A DNA stretch of 64,000 nt from JABWCE01 sp964617955 (GCA_964617955.1 CAZTXB010000009.1:1-64000); one strand, 5' to 3'; shown: positions 8,288 through 18,188, counted from the first letter of the stretch. Notes: generated from the letters alone by a model not told the origin. Made by a program: numbers and translations.

Positions 8288-9021
8288 AAAAAATTGATCG
8301 ACATACACTCCCTCAACATGTTGCCATCATTATGGATGGCAATGGAAGATGGGCCAAAAAACAAGGACTAAAAAGAATTTTTGGACATGAAAATGGCGTG
8401 AAAGCCGTTAGGGAAGCATGTGAAGGATGTGCCGAATTGGGAATTCCCTATCTCACCCTTTACGCCTTTAGCACCGAAAACTGGAACAGACCCCGAATGG
8501 AAGTCAATGCACTGATGAGCCTCCTGGTGAAAACTATCAAAGGAGAAACAGGAACCCTTCTCAAAAACGATATTCGATTGCAAACCATTGGCAACATGCA
8601 TGAATTGCCAAACGATTGCCGGCATGAACTGGAAGAAGCCATGGAGTCGACCAAACACTGTAAAAGAACCACTTTGATTTTGGCCTTGAGCTACAGCGGA
8701 AAATGGGACATTGTACAGGCCATTCAAAGCATAGCAAAGGAAGTGAAACAGGGGAATTTACAGCCGGAGCAAATCAATGAAAACACCTTAACTCAGGCCT
8801 TAACCACGGCTCCTTTTCCTCACCCCGAATTGCTTATACGCACCAGTGGTGAATACAGACTTAGCAATTTTTTACTTTGGGAACTGGCCTATAGTGAATT
8901 TCATTTTACCAATACCCTCTGGCCTGATTTCAGAAAAGAACATTTGCATACCGCCTTGCTCGACTACCAAAACAGGGAGAGAAGATTTGGCAAAACCAGC
9001 GAACAAATAATTTCAAACTAA
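8275..9021 (+). CDS. uppS: Isoprenyl (undecaprenyl) diphosphate synthase
   Basis: At 248 residues this is a full-length cis-prenyltransferase. The catalytic motif IIMDGNGRWAKK (Asp near 20) is followed by FGHENG, FSTENWNRP and the C-terminal RTSGEYRLSNFLLWELAYSEF. It adds isopentenyl units to farnesyl diphosphate to make the C55 lipid carrier for peptidoglycan and O-antigen synthesis at the inner membrane. The ATG overlaps the PorG-like gene by 13 bases, and bamA follows after 14 bases, so all three are one operon. Confidence 0.97.
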   Translation: MGLLEKIDRHTLPQHVAIIMDGNGRWAKKQGLKRIFGHENGVKAVREACEGCAELGIPYLTLYAFSTENWNRPRMEVNALMSLLVKTIKGETGTLLKNDIRLQTIGNMHELPNDCRHELEEAMESTKHCKRTTLILALSYSGKWDIVQAIQSIAKEVKQGNLQPEQINENTLTQALTTAPFPHPELLIRTSGEYRLSNFLLWELAYSEFHFTNTLWPDFRKEHLHTALLDYQNRERRFGKTSEQIISN

Positions 9022-9035
9022 TAGTACAACGAATC

Positions 9036-11552
9036 TTGAGACCTAGCCTATATGTGAGCATTTTATTATTTATGTTGAATACGCATCTGAATGCTCAAAA
9101 TACAGATTCTAACTACATTAATCTCAATTACCTTTCGCCAAACAAATACACGATTGAAAGTATCACTGTAACAGGGACACAATCTGTCGACCGGAATGTG
9201 TTGGTGCTTATCTCCGGCCTGGCCAGGGATCAGGAAATAAGCGTTCCCGGTGAGGAACTTCGTAAGGCAGTAGAAATTCTTTGGCAACAGCAGCTCTTTT
9301 CCGATGTCAAAATTTACTGCACAGGAATAAAAGATAACCGCATCTATCTCAATATTCAACTTAAAGAGCGCCCATACTTGTCGAAATACAGTATAAAAGG
9401 ATTGCGCAAATCGGAGACTAAAAATGTGAGGGAGGAATTAAACCTAGACCCAGGCCAAATAATTACGGAAAACTTAATTCGCAAAAGCCATAATAAAATC
9501 AAAAACTATTTTTACAAAAAAGGATATTACAATGCAGAGGTTACAGTCAAAACCGAACCCGATCCCGACAAACCGGGAAAGCAAGTGATGCGCTTTAATA
9601 TAAAAAAAGGGAAACGCGTTAAAGTCTATGACATACAGATTTTAGGTAATGAAAGGGTAAACGATAGAAAACTTTTGGCGTCCATGAAAAAACCCAAAAG
9701 GAAAAAAAACAAGTTTAACATTACAGCCTCCTCCAAATTTATTGAGGAAGTGTATGAGGAGGAAAAACCAAAAATACTTGAAAAATATGCCAGCATGGGG
9801 TATAGAGATGCTCAGATTGAAAGCGACAGCATTTACCGAATAAGGCCCAACCTCCTCAATATTGAAATCAGTGTAAAGGAAGGCCGTCAGTATTACTTCA
9901 GACACATTAATTTTATAGGCAATACCAAATACACCAATGCCGAACTGGCCAAAATATTGGGTATAAAAAAAGGCGAAATTTTTAATCAAAGTAAACTCGA
10001 CAACCGGTTATTTATGAATCCGTCGGGGTTTGACATCTCGAGCCTATACATGGATGACGGCTATTTGTTTTTTAACATCAATCCGGTTGAAGTCAATGTA
10101 GAAAGAGATTCCATTGATCTGGAAATCAGAATTTACGAAGGCAAGCAGGCTACCATTAATAAAGTGATGGTGATTGGGAACGACAAAACCAGCGATCATG
10201 TGATTTTGCGCCAGCTTAGAACTGCTCCGGGAGATAAGTTTAGCCGAGCAAATATTCAGCGCTCCATTCGTGAATTGGCGCAACTCAATTATTTTGACCA
10301 GGAAAAGCTGGGTGTAAATCCGGTGCCAAATCCGCAGAATGGAACAGTGGACATCACGTATACCGTTGTTGAAAAACCTTCCGACCAAATTGAAGCCTCA
10401 GGTGGCTGGGGAGGAATAGGAGGATTTATTGGAACGGTGGGCTTAAGCCTCAACAACTTCTCAACCAAACGCATGTTTACCAAGGGAGCTTGGGACCCAC
10501 TGCCTGCAGGCGATGGACAAAGGGTGTCGTTAAGAGTACAATCCAATGGACTGGGATACCGAACCTATAATTTTTCGTTCAGTGAACCGTGGTTGGGAGG
10601 GAAGCGGCCGAATTCATTCACCTTTAGTATATACCACTCTATACAAACCAACCTTTCTGTGGGTGGGTTTAATAAAAATGACGACCGTTATCAGTACCTC
10701 AGAACCACGGGGGCAACGGTTGCACTGGGCAAGTTTTTAAAATGGCCTGATGACTTTTTCTCTGTGAGCAACAGTTTAAATTATCAGCATTACAAATTCA
10801 AGGACAATCCGGTTGGGTCGGCCTTTGGCTTGTGGCAAGGTTTGGGTTTTAATGAGGGACAAGCCAATAACATCAATTTCCAAAATGTAATTTCCAGAAG
10901 TTCGATTAACGAACCCATTTTCCCAAAGGATGGCTCTGTGTTTACGATGACCAGTCAATTCACACCCCCTTATTCTCTGCTTAACAATAAAGACTATTCA
11001 AGCATTACCCCAGAGGCAAAATTTAAATGGCTCGAATACTATAAGTGGAAAGTGGAAGCCATATGGTATCACAATGTGGTTGGTAAATTGGTTCTGGCCT
11101 CTTCATTCAAATTTGGCTTCTTGAACTATTACAATGCAGGCGTCGGCTTCTCGCCCTTTGAGAGGTTCAAACTGGGTGGTACTGGTTTGGTAGGCTGGAA
11201 CCTCTACGGTTCGGAAGTCATCGCCCAAAGGGGATACGACCAGTATACAACTGGAAGCGGGGCGGTTAATTTTAATAAGTATACCCTGGAATTGCGTTAC
11301 CCTATTACCACCAATCCTTCGGCAACAGTGTATGTTCATACCTTTCTCGAAGGTGGAAATGCTTTTTATACCATGAAGGAATACAATCCGTTTAAATTAT
11401 ACAGGACAGCCGGAACAGGTGTGCGGTTCTTTTTGCCTATGTTCGGATTGCTTGGACTTGACTGCGGATGGAGGTTTGATGACGCGCCGAATAACCAGCC
11501 TGTTTCACAGAAAAAATTCCTGTTTCAGTTTTTCCTGGGCCCACAATTTTAA
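9036..11552 (+). CDS. bamA: Outer-membrane protein assembly factor BamA
   Basis: This 838-residue Omp85 protein has a signal peptide (ending LNA-Q), about five POTRA domains over residues 35-440 (for example ESITVTGTQSVDRNVL, KVYDIQILGNERVNDRKLL, TINKVMVIGNDKTSDHVILRQL) and a C-terminal 16-strand barrel ending in FQFFLGPQF, with the terminal Phe of a beta signal. It inserts barrel proteins into the outer membrane. The start is TTG; the next in-frame ATG (9072) would cut most of the signal peptide. The OmpH/Skp genes that often follow bamA in relatives are absent here. Confidence 0.96.
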   Translation: MRPSLYVSILLFMLNTHLNAQNTDSNYINLNYLSPNKYTIESITVTGTQSVDRNVLVLISGLARDQEISVPGEELRKAVEILWQQQLFSDVKIYCTGIKDNRIYLNIQLKERPYLSKYSIKGLRKSETKNVREELNLDPGQIITENLIRKSHNKIKNYFYKKGYYNAEVTVKTEPDPDKPGKQVMRFNIKKGKRVKVYDIQILGNERVNDRKLLASMKKPKRKKNKFNITASSKFIEEVYEEEKPKILEKYASMGYRDAQIESDSIYRIRPNLLNIEISVKEGRQYYFRHINFIGNTKYTNAELAKILGIKKGEIFNQSKLDNRLFMNPSGFDISSLYMDDGYLFFNINPVEVNVERDSIDLEIRIYEGKQATINKVMVIGNDKTSDHVILRQLRTAPGDKFSRANIQRSIRELAQLNYFDQEKLGVNPVPNPQNGTVDITYTVVEKPSDQIEASGGWGGIGGFIGTVGLSLNNFSTKRMFTKGAWDPLPAGDGQRVSLRVQSNGLGYRTYNFSFSEPWLGGKRPNSFTFSIYHSIQTNLSVGGFNKNDDRYQYLRTTGATVALGKFLKWPDDFFSVSNSLNYQHYKFKDNPVGSAFGLWQGLGFNEGQANNINFQNVISRSSINEPIFPKDGSVFTMTSQFTPPYSLLNNKDYSSITPEAKFKWLEYYKWKVEAIWYHNVVGKLVLASSFKFGFLNYYNAGVGFSPFERFKLGGTGLVGWNLYGSEVIAQRGYDQYTTGSGAVNFNKYTLELRYPITTNPSATVYVHTFLEGGNAFYTMKEYNPFKLYRTAGTGVRFFLPMFGLLGLDCGWRFDDAPNNQPVSQKKFLFQFFLGPQF

Positions 11553-11571
11553 GGAAATTTATATACTAAAA

Positions 11572-11597
11572 GCCTGCTAAGCTTAGCTTAATCAGGC
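11572..11597. terminator. Stem-loop between convergent bamA and fabH
   Basis: GCCTG-C-TAAGC-TTA-GCTTA-AT-CAGGC can fold into a 10-pair stem with a small internal bulge. It sits between the convergent ends of bamA and fabH and overlaps the fabH stop codon. There is no T tract, so a bidirectional terminator or 3'-end stabiliser is only a possibility. Confidence 0.35.
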
Positions 11598-12584
11598 GTT
11601 ATATGCCCATTTTAAATAAATGGAACCCCAGGTAAATCCTCCTCCAAAAGTGGAAAGGATGAGGTTGTCGCCTTTTTTTAAGTTCTTTTCAAAATCCCAG
11701 AGAAGCAATGGTAAAGTGCCATTGGTAGTATTGCCATACCTCTGTATATTCATCAAAACCTTGTCCTGACCCAATCCCATACGTTCAGCTGTGGCATCGA
11801 TGATGCGTTTATTGGCCTGATGGGCCACTAAAAAGTCGATGTCTTCTGACCCCAGATTGTTGCGGTCCATTATTTCTCTGCTCACCTCAGCCATGTTGGT
11901 TACAGCAAATTTAAAAACGGTTTTCCCCTCTTGATACACATAGTGCTCACGGGCGTCGATGGTTTCGTGGGTCGGCGGTTTTACCGAACCTCCAGCCTTT
12001 TGATGTAAAAATTCACGGCCTGAGCCATCAGTCTTAAGGATGCTGTCGCAAACCCCCAGCCCCTCCTCATTAGGCTCCAGGAGCACAGCACCTGCCCCAT
12101 CGCCAAAAATAATGCAGGTATTTCTGTCGGTATAATCCAAAATGGCCGACATTTTATCGCCGCCCACCACCAGAACTTTTTTGTAACTGCCTGATTCGAT
12201 AAACCTGGCTCCTGTTTCAAGCCCAAATAAAAAACCTGAACATGCAGCTGCTAAATCAAATCCCCAGGCATTTTTAGCGCCTATTTTATCGCATATGATG
12301 TTGGCCGTAGCAGGAAAAATTAAATCGCCGGTAATGGTACAGCATATAATCATGTCCAATTCTTCGGCCTTTATTCCCCTCTTTTGAAGCAATTCGTTTG
12401 CAGCAAAAACAGCCATGTCCGACATCCCTTCCCCTTCTCCTAAAATCCGTCTTTCCTTAATTCCGGTTCTGCTTTGTATCCATTCATCGGTGGTATCCAC
12501 CATTTTTTCTAAATCTTTATTCGTAAGAACTTTTGGAGGAACATAACCCCCGACTGCAGTGATTGCTGCCTGTATTTTAGACAT
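11592..12584 (-). CDS. fabH: 3-oxoacyl-[ACP] synthase III
   Basis: This 330-residue thiolase-fold enzyme condenses acetyl-CoA or a branched acyl-CoA with malonyl-ACP to start fatty acid synthesis. The catalytic Cys is near residue 115 (AAACSGFLFGLE), the His is in VAHQANKRI near 254 and the Asn is in RYGNTTNGTLP near 284. The C terminus FGGGFTWGSIYLKW is typical. Length and start match the family. It is a single gene with its own -7 box. Its usual rpmF-plsX neighbours are not present. Confidence 0.96.
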   Translation of the reverse strand: MSKIQAAITAVGGYVPPKVLTNKDLEKMVDTTDEWIQSRTGIKERRILGEGEGMSDMAVFAANELLQKRGIKAEELDMIICCTITGDLIFPATANIICDKIGAKNAWGFDLAAACSGFLFGLETGARFIESGSYKKVLVVGGDKMSAILDYTDRNTCIIFGDGAGAVLLEPNEEGLGVCDSILKTDGSGREFLHQKAGGSVKPPTHETIDAREHYVYQEGKTVFKFAVTNMAEVSREIMDRNNLGSEDIDFLVAHQANKRIIDATAERMGLGQDKVLMNIQRYGNTTNGTLPLLLWDFEKNLKKGDNLILSTFGGGFTWGSIYLKWAYNA

Positions 12585-12607
12585 TTATTATTTTTTTAAG
12601 AAGGGGG

Positions 12608-12615
12608 CAAAGGTA
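12608..12615 (-). promoter_or_regulatory. fabH -7 promoter box
   Basis: Read on the minus strand, TACCTTTG is an exact TAnnTTTG box 24 bases before the fabH ATG. No clear TTTG lies at the expected -33 distance. Confidence 0.5.
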
Positions 12616-12761
12616 ATTTGTTTTGATGTAAATAGGTGAATTTGATACAAAAAGATAAAGGCTTAAAAAAAAAAGAGCGAATTAAACCACTTGATTTCAG
12701 ATATTAGAGATGAAAAATTATTTCCTTTCCTCTTAACTTTTTAATTGAATAGGTGACCCGT

Positions 12762-13814
12762 TTATTCTGATTCAGGCTTAGTTAACATAAAACTAAAAAC
12801 CGACCCGACATTTGGCGTACTCATCACTTCAATGCTTTCACCATGCGCCTCGATGATGTGTTTCACAATGGCCAATCCTAACCCCGAACCCCCTTTTTCA
12901 CGACTTCTTGAGGAATCGACTCTGTAGAATCTTTCAAATATTCTGTTGAGGTGTTTATTGTCAATGCCAATGCCATTGTCTGAAACCTGTACTTTTACAG
13001 ACGATCCCAAATCGTAAACCCGTATATCGGTTTGCCCACCACCGGGTTTACTGTATTTGATGGAGTTGATGAGCAAATTGGTAAGCACCTGCCTAATTCT
13101 ATATTTATCGGCGTAAACCTCAATCTCTTTATCTCTGAACAAAGCAAACAAAACCTTATGTTTAGCAGCCGCCTCCTTTTCCGAATCAATAACCTCTTCA
13201 ATGAGGTGAAAAACTCCAAATACTTCTTTTTCAAGTTTGAGTTCACCTGCTTCAAACCTACTAATGATCTGAAGGTCTTCGACGATGTCAATCATTCGGT
13301 CTACATTTTTTTCGGCTTTTTCTAAAAAAACACGTTTTACTTTTTGATCGTCCATACCTCCTTCAAGTAAGCTGGAAAGATATCCTTGAATATTAAATAT
13401 GGGCGTTTTTAATTCGTGCGACACATTGCCAATGTATTCGCGACGGTATTGCTCCAGGGTGTGAAGCTTATGCAATTCTGTAAAACTTCTTTCGTTATTG
13501 CTCGCAATATTTTTTCTTAAAAATACAAAGGGATTAAGGCCATGTGAGTTATACTGAAATGTATCATTAAATGGGTTTTCACTGTTTAGCCTTATGAGCT
13601 TATAGATAGCCTTTTGAAATAAAAAATAGAGACCCGTAAATAAGAGGAGGTCAACTACAAGGAACCATACCATCAGTTCAAGCGCATAAATTTCAAATTC
13701 CCTTTCATTGGCACTACTCCAAAACCAAACCACCGCCAGAAAAGAGGCTATAATAAAAATTGAAAAACCTGTGGAAATAAGAACTAACCAGAGATTGAAT
13801 TTCTTTTTGCGCAT
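12762..13814 (-). CDS. Sensor histidine kinase, PhoR-like, orphan
   Basis: The 350-residue protein has two membrane segments (about 10-32 and 45-68) with almost no periplasmic loop. A HisKA domain follows with His133 in YIGNVSHELKTPIFNIQGY, then a HATPase_c domain with INSIKYS (N box), DNGIGI (G1) and GGSGLGLAIVKH (G2). It probably autophosphorylates in response to a membrane or intracellular signal. No response regulator is adjacent, so its partner must be elsewhere. The closeness of phosphate genes (PiT, DUF47) may be accidental. About 260 bases follow before the PiT gene, with nothing recognisable. Confidence 0.9.
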   Translation of the reverse strand: MRKKKFNLWLVLISTGFSIFIIASFLAVVWFWSSANEREFEIYALELMVWFLVVDLLLFTGLYFLFQKAIYKLIRLNSENPFNDTFQYNSHGLNPFVFLRKNIASNNERSFTELHKLHTLEQYRREYIGNVSHELKTPIFNIQGYLSSLLEGGMDDQKVKRVFLEKAEKNVDRMIDIVEDLQIISRFEAGELKLEKEVFGVFHLIEEVIDSEKEAAAKHKVLFALFRDKEIEVYADKYRIRQVLTNLLINSIKYSKPGGGQTDIRVYDLGSSVKVQVSDNGIGIDNKHLNRIFERFYRVDSSRSREKGGSGLGLAIVKHIIEAHGESIEVMSTPNVGSVFSFMLTKPESE

Positions 13815-14073
13815 GGTTTCAAATGTTAAATGAATTCAAGTTTAGCGCAATTTTTTTAATCATCTTATAAAATATGTGTTAAAGTTTGTTTTCAAAAGTT
13901 TCGGTTTGAAGTTGAGTTTACCTGTTTTAAGAAAATGAAGGGTAAATTAAAACTTAACTCTTCTAAGACATGCTTGTTGATTTAAAAAATCTCATAAGCT
14001 TTTTATAATTGGTCCTCTGGTGTGAATCCTTTTATTAAGCTCAATTCAAAATAGGAGTCTTCCGATTAACATG

Positions 14074-15726
14074 CTACAGAAAAATATTCATGACCGCATA
14101 TATGATCGCTGCTAAAATGGCCGACACCGGAATGGTCAATACCCAGGCCCAAAGTAAACTAATGGTAACTCCCCATTTTACCGACGAAACACCTTTAACC
14201 AAGCCAACGCCAACGATGGATCCGGTAATGGTATGAGTGGTGCTCACAGGAATACCCATTTGTTCGGTCAAAAATAAAGTAGTAGCCCCTGCTGATTCGG
14301 CACATACACCTTCAAGCGGGGTTACTTTGGTGATTTTTGAACCCATGGTTTTAACAATGCGCCAACCTCCACTTAAAGTACCTAAACCAATGGCCAGATA
14401 GCAGGTGAGAGGCACCCAGTCGGGCATCGATTTAATATCAACTATAGAGCCATTGGCTACGAGCGCAGCGGCTATAATTCCCATTACTTTTTGAGCATCG
14501 TTTCCTCCGTGGCCTATACTAAAACCTGCCGACGATAAAAGTTGTAATCTTTTGAATGAATTAGAAGTACGACGGGCTGTGGGCTCTTTTATTTTTTCGG
14601 TGTAAATAAAAGTAAAAGCAAAAAACAACAAGGCTAAAGCGAGCGTTAATCTCAAAATTTTATTATCGGCCTTTTCCAATTCTTTCTTTAAATCCGCTTC
14701 AATATCCACTGTGATGGCAGACTTAAAGGCCACAATTTTATCAGGGCCCAGTGGATACTTTTGACGCATCAGGGCGATCATGGAGTCTTGCCCTATTTCG
14801 AAGTATTTTTTAGCCAGGGGCTTTAAACTGTCCACTATATTTTGGCTGGCCTTATACTCCTTTTCAAAAGCAGGGTTATTTTTAGCTTTATTTTTAAGCA
14901 ATTCGGTTTTAAAATAGCGGCTCACCTTCTCACCAATTTTGGTGATGGTTATATCCTTCAAGTCTACATTTGCAGAAATTTCGTTCACTACTTTGTCGAC
15001 ACCATCACTTTCGTAATAATGCAAATAGGGCTTACAGGCAGCGGCATAATTTTTTGCCTTTTCAAGTTTTTCAATTTTTGTAGAGTCATGTTTTACCATA
15101 ACTTCATAGGTATATTTATCTAACTTGAAGAATTTATTCATGTTCTCTTCCAGCTTTGATTCCTGAAATCCGATAAATAGGAAATACAAGGCCAAGGCGC
15201 TTCCCGCCAAAATACCCACTTTAAGCCAGGTGTTTCGCTGTATAAAAATAAGGGTAAATAAAATGGAAATGAGCATTCCCACGATGGGGGCCAGAAATAT
15301 AAACAAGGCCACCTTTCCGATTTTTCCACTGTCAATGATTTCATCCACAGGCATAAAGCCTTTTGATATAAAGGCATGGCAAATGGCCGCTCCGGCAAAA
15401 CCTCCAATTAAGGTGTGTGATGAGGAAGAGGGAATCCCATACCACCAGGTTAATAAATTCCAAAAAATGGCCGCAATCAAACCACTGCATATCACCGGCA
15501 AAGTGATAAAATCGCTGTAAACTGTTTTGCCAATGGTATTGGCTACAGCGTGATCTTTAAAAATTAAAAAGGCAACAAAATTAAAAAATGCTGCCCAAAG
15601 CACTGCCTGAAGAGGTGTGAGCACTTTGGTTGAGACAATCGTTGCGATTGAATTCGCAGCATCGTGAAAACCATTGATAAAATCAAAGATGAGTGCGAGG
15701 GCAATAACAACAACTAAAAATTCCAT
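14074..15726 (-). CDS. PiT-family inorganic phosphate transporter
   Basis: The 550-residue membrane protein has the two inverted PiT halves: DFINGFHDAANSIATIVSTKVLTP near the N terminus and GHGGNDAQKVMGIIAAALVANG near residue 425. It takes up phosphate (and usually arsenate) with cations. A soluble, charged and mainly helical insertion of about 168 residues (190-357) separates the halves. The gene follows a DUF47 gene by 21 bases; pairing PiT with a PhoU-like DUF47 protein is common and suggests regulation of the carrier. It may feed arsenate to the cell, which makes the ars operon 2.5 kb away relevant. Confidence 0.93.
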   Translation of the reverse strand: MEFLVVVIALALIFDFINGFHDAANSIATIVSTKVLTPLQAVLWAAFFNFVAFLIFKDHAVANTIGKTVYSDFITLPVICSGLIAAIFWNLLTWWYGIPSSSSHTLIGGFAGAAICHAFISKGFMPVDEIIDSGKIGKVALFIFLAPIVGMLISILFTLIFIQRNTWLKVGILAGSALALYFLFIGFQESKLEENMNKFFKLDKYTYEVMVKHDSTKIEKLEKAKNYAAACKPYLHYYESDGVDKVVNEISANVDLKDITITKIGEKVSRYFKTELLKNKAKNNPAFEKEYKASQNIVDSLKPLAKKYFEIGQDSMIALMRQKYPLGPDKIVAFKSAITVDIEADLKKELEKADNKILRLTLALALLFFAFTFIYTEKIKEPTARRTSNSFKRLQLLSSAGFSIGHGGNDAQKVMGIIAAALVANGSIVDIKSMPDWVPLTCYLAIGLGTLSGGWRIVKTMGSKITKVTPLEGVCAESAGATTLFLTEQMGIPVSTTHTITGSIVGVGLVKGVSSVKWGVTISLLWAWVLTIPVSAILAAIIYAVMNIFL

Positions 15727-15747
15727 TTTGTTATGTCAAAGTGAAAA

Positions 15748-16395
15748 TTAGGCGTTTTTTACCTGAATGGATTTGATGATGTCAGCTGCATCTTCAGCCT
15801 TATCAGTGGCTGTTTCAAGCGTAGCATATAACTCTTTCATTTTTATGAGTTTTATAGGATCTTTTTCTTCGTCAAAAAGATTTCCAATAGCCATATCGAA
15901 AATATCATCCGCATGGTTTTCAATGCTGTTTATTCTTACATAGGCTTCATTGATTTTTTCAACGTGCTTCAAATCTTTTAATTGGGAAACAGCAATTTGT
16001 AACTCTTCGGAACACTTCAAAATGAGCTCGCCTAATTTTACGGCTTCCGGAGTGATATCCGAGGGACCTATTTTATAAAGAATCATTCGGCTTGATACCC
16101 CATTGATATAATCGGCTATGTCGTCAATGACCACAGCCAATTGATGTATGTCTTCTCTATCGAAAGGGGTTATAAAGCTTAAACTCAATTGGTTGAGTAT
16201 GTCATGTGTGATCGTATCACCAACATGCTCCAGACTTTCTATTTCTCCCCTCAACCTTTTTCTATCCTCTTCGGTCTGAGCATTTAACATATCGACCAAA
16301 AGGGTTGAAATCTGAACAAGGTTCGTGGTTGCCTTTTCAAACATTGAAAAGAATTTTCTTTCTTTAGGGATAAAAAAACTTAGTAAATTGCTCAT
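15748..16395 (-). CDS. DUF47 (PhoU-like) phosphate transport regulator
   Basis: This 215-residue all-helical protein resembles PhoU and the DUF47/Pit accessory family. It has repeated helical blocks with acidic patches (EDREDIHQLAVVIDDIADYINGVSSR and NSIENHADDIFD) that bind metal in PhoU relatives. It is probably cytoplasmic and modulates the adjacent PiT carrier. The gene precedes PiT by 21 bases and is the promoter-proximal gene of the pair. Start ATG at 16395. Confidence 0.9.
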   Translation of the reverse strand: MSNLLSFFIPKERKFFSMFEKATTNLVQISTLLVDMLNAQTEEDRKRLRGEIESLEHVGDTITHDILNQLSLSFITPFDREDIHQLAVVIDDIADYINGVSSRMILYKIGPSDITPEAVKLGELILKCSEELQIAVSQLKDLKHVEKINEAYVRINSIENHADDIFDMAIGNLFDEEKDPIKLIKMKELYATLETATDKAEDAADIIKSIQVKNA

Positions 16396-16413
16396 AATTT
16401 TGAGTTGTGATTA

Positions 16414-16421
16414 TATTTTTG
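16414..16421 (+). promoter_or_regulatory. Candidate recJ -7 box (TATTTTTG)
   Basis: An exact TAnnTTTG match 57 bases before the recJ ATG. It lies closer to the DUF47 gene than the opposing box at 16447-16454, so the two divergent transcripts would overlap at their 5' ends. Confidence 0.4.
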
Positions 16422-16446
16422 CAAAAGTGCTCTGGAATTTGCTTCT

Positions 16447-16454
16447 CAAAGTTA
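16447..16454 (-). promoter_or_regulatory. Candidate DUF47-PiT -7 box (TAACTTTG)
   Basis: Read on the minus strand, TAACTTTG matches TAnnTTTG exactly and lies 52 bases upstream of the DUF47 start. It is face to face with the recJ box. Confidence 0.45.
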
Positions 16455-16478
16455 AGGAATTGTTAAATTAAACCGAAA

Positions 16479-18188
16479 ATGAATAATTATTTATGGAAAA
16501 CAAAAGAACTGCCTGATAAACACACGGTTGAGGTTTTGCAGGAAGCACTTAATGTCAACCGAATTATTGCCACCCTTCTGATTCAAAGAAACATCAGGGA
16601 TTATGAATCGGCAAAAAACTTTTTCCGGCCAACTCTCGCCGACATTCATGATCCTTTCTTGTTTAATGACATGCAAAAAGCAGTGGATAGGGTTTCGGGA
16701 GCTGTCAGCAAGGGCGAAAAAATTTTGATTTATGGCGATTATGACGTAGATGGAACCACTGCTGTGGCCATGGTTTATTCATTTTTCAGTGCCTTTACCA
16801 ATCAAATCGAATACTATATACCTGACAGATACAAGGAAGGGTATGGGGTTTCTAAAACCGGTGTTGATTATGCCATCCATCATGGTTTTAAGCTCATTAT
16901 ATCCCTTGATTGTGGCATTCGCTCGGGCGACCTGGTAGCTTATGCAGGGCAAAACGGCGTCGATTTTATTATATGTGACCACCACTTACCCGGGGAAAAG
17001 TTACCCGAAGCATTGGCTATTCTGGATGCAAAGGTTCCGGGCGAAAGTTATCCTTTTCAAGAATTATCGGGATGTGGGGTAGGATTTAAACTCATACATG
17101 CCTACGCCATTTCTAATAAACTCAAACCGGAAACCTATCATAAATTTTTGGATTTGGTGGCTGTAAGCACCTGTTGCGATATTGTTCCTATCGTAGGGGA
17201 AAACCGAATACTCGTTAAAAACGGACTCAAAATGCTCAACGAAAACCCTTCTCTCGGTTTGAAAACCCTGAAGGAAAGTTGCATACAGAAAAAAGAATTA
17301 AATACCTCGGATGTGGTGTTTTACCTCGGACCAAGAATTAATGCCGTGGGTAGGCTATACGATGCAAAAACTGCAGTCAAACTGCTGATGGTAAGCGATG
17401 CATCGGAGGCTTTGAAATATACCGACATGCTCAATTCTACCAATACCGAGCGAAAAGATATTGACGAAAGTATTACCGCACAGGCTCTTGAAATGATTAA
17501 GGCAGATGACACGCATGGACAGTCCTTTACCAATGTGGTGTTTCATCCCGAATGGCATAAAGGGGTTATTGGTATTGTTGCCTCTCGTCTTATTGAGCAC
17601 CACTACCGACCAACCATTGTGCTGGGCTTTTCTGAGGGTAAAATTTCAGGTTCGGCCCGATCTATTAAAGGTTTCGATATCCATGAGGCCTTAATTGAAT
17701 GTGGCGACTTATTGCTTCAGTTTGGCGGTCATACTTACGCGGCAGGCCTGAGTTTGCTTCCGGAAAATTTACAGGCATTCAAGGCCCGCTTCGATTTAAT
17801 CGCCTCCAAAAAATTGACCCGTGACATGTTGCAACCGGTCATAAACTATGATTTGGAAATTTCGGCTCAGGAAATAACGCCCTCCTTAATTAACTTACTG
17901 TCACAAATGGAGCCATTCGGGCCAGGAAACATGGCACCGGTTTTTTACTCACCTAACTTTCAAGACACCGGATATGCACGGCAAATGGGTGGTGGGAATG
18001 CCCATTTGAGTATGAACATCTCAAACCCAAATTTTGAATACCCGATCAAGGCCGTGGCTTTTAAACATGGCGACAAATATGAAAGCATTAAAGGCAATCA
18101 AAAATTTGAAGCTGTATTCACGTTATCGCTGGAGGAGTTCAATGGCAAAACAAATTCTCAAATCAATATCAGGGACATGAAGTTTTAA
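16479..18188 (+). CDS. recJ: Single-stranded-DNA exonuclease RecJ
   Basis: The 569-residue protein has the DHH phosphoesterase motifs: YGDYDVDGTTAVAM near 86-99, CDHHLPGEKLPEA near 167, and GPRINAVGR. A DHHA1 domain follows with GSARSIKGFDI and FGGHTYAAGLSL near 410, then a C-terminal OB-like domain. It degrades single-stranded DNA 5' to 3' in recombination and mismatch repair, with Mn or Mg bound by the Asp/His residues. It stands alone, divergent from the DUF47-PiT pair. Confidence 0.96.
   Translation: MNNYLWKTKELPDKHTVEVLQEALNVNRIIATLLIQRNIRDYESAKNFFRPTLADIHDPFLFNDMQKAVDRVSGAVSKGEKILIYGDYDVDGTTAVAMVYSFFSAFTNQIEYYIPDRYKEGYGVSKTGVDYAIHHGFKLIISLDCGIRSGDLVAYAGQNGVDFIICDHHLPGEKLPEALAILDAKVPGESYPFQELSGCGVGFKLIHAYAISNKLKPETYHKFLDLVAVSTCCDIVPIVGENRILVKNGLKMLNENPSLGLKTLKESCIQKKELNTSDVVFYLGPRINAVGRLYDAKTAVKLLMVSDASEALKYTDMLNSTNTERKDIDESITAQALEMIKADDTHGQSFTNVVFHPEWHKGVIGIVASRLIEHHYRPTIVLGFSEGKISGSARSIKGFDIHEALIECGDLLLQFGGHTYAAGLSLLPENLQAFKARFDLIASKKLTRDMLQPVINYDLEISAQEITPSLINLLSQMEPFGPGNMAPVFYSPNFQDTGYARQMGGGNAHLSMNISNPNFEYPIKAVAFKHGDKYESIKGNQKFEAVFTLSLEEFNGKTNSQINIRDMKF

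Noticed and set aside
12996..13325. Frames opposite or alongside the histidine kinase
   Set aside because: The kinase frame carries all the expected motifs through this stretch; the others are shadows.
13815..14073. 260-base gap upstream of the histidine kinase, checked for a small RNA, tRNA or promoter
   Set aside because: No cloverleaf, strong stem-loop, T tract or exact TAnnTTTG box could be found by eye.
12762..16395. A PhoR-PhoB-like phosphate regulon (histidine kinase with PiT and DUF47)
   Set aside because: No response regulator is present, the 260-base gap separates the kinase from PiT, and nothing ties the kinase to phosphate sensing.
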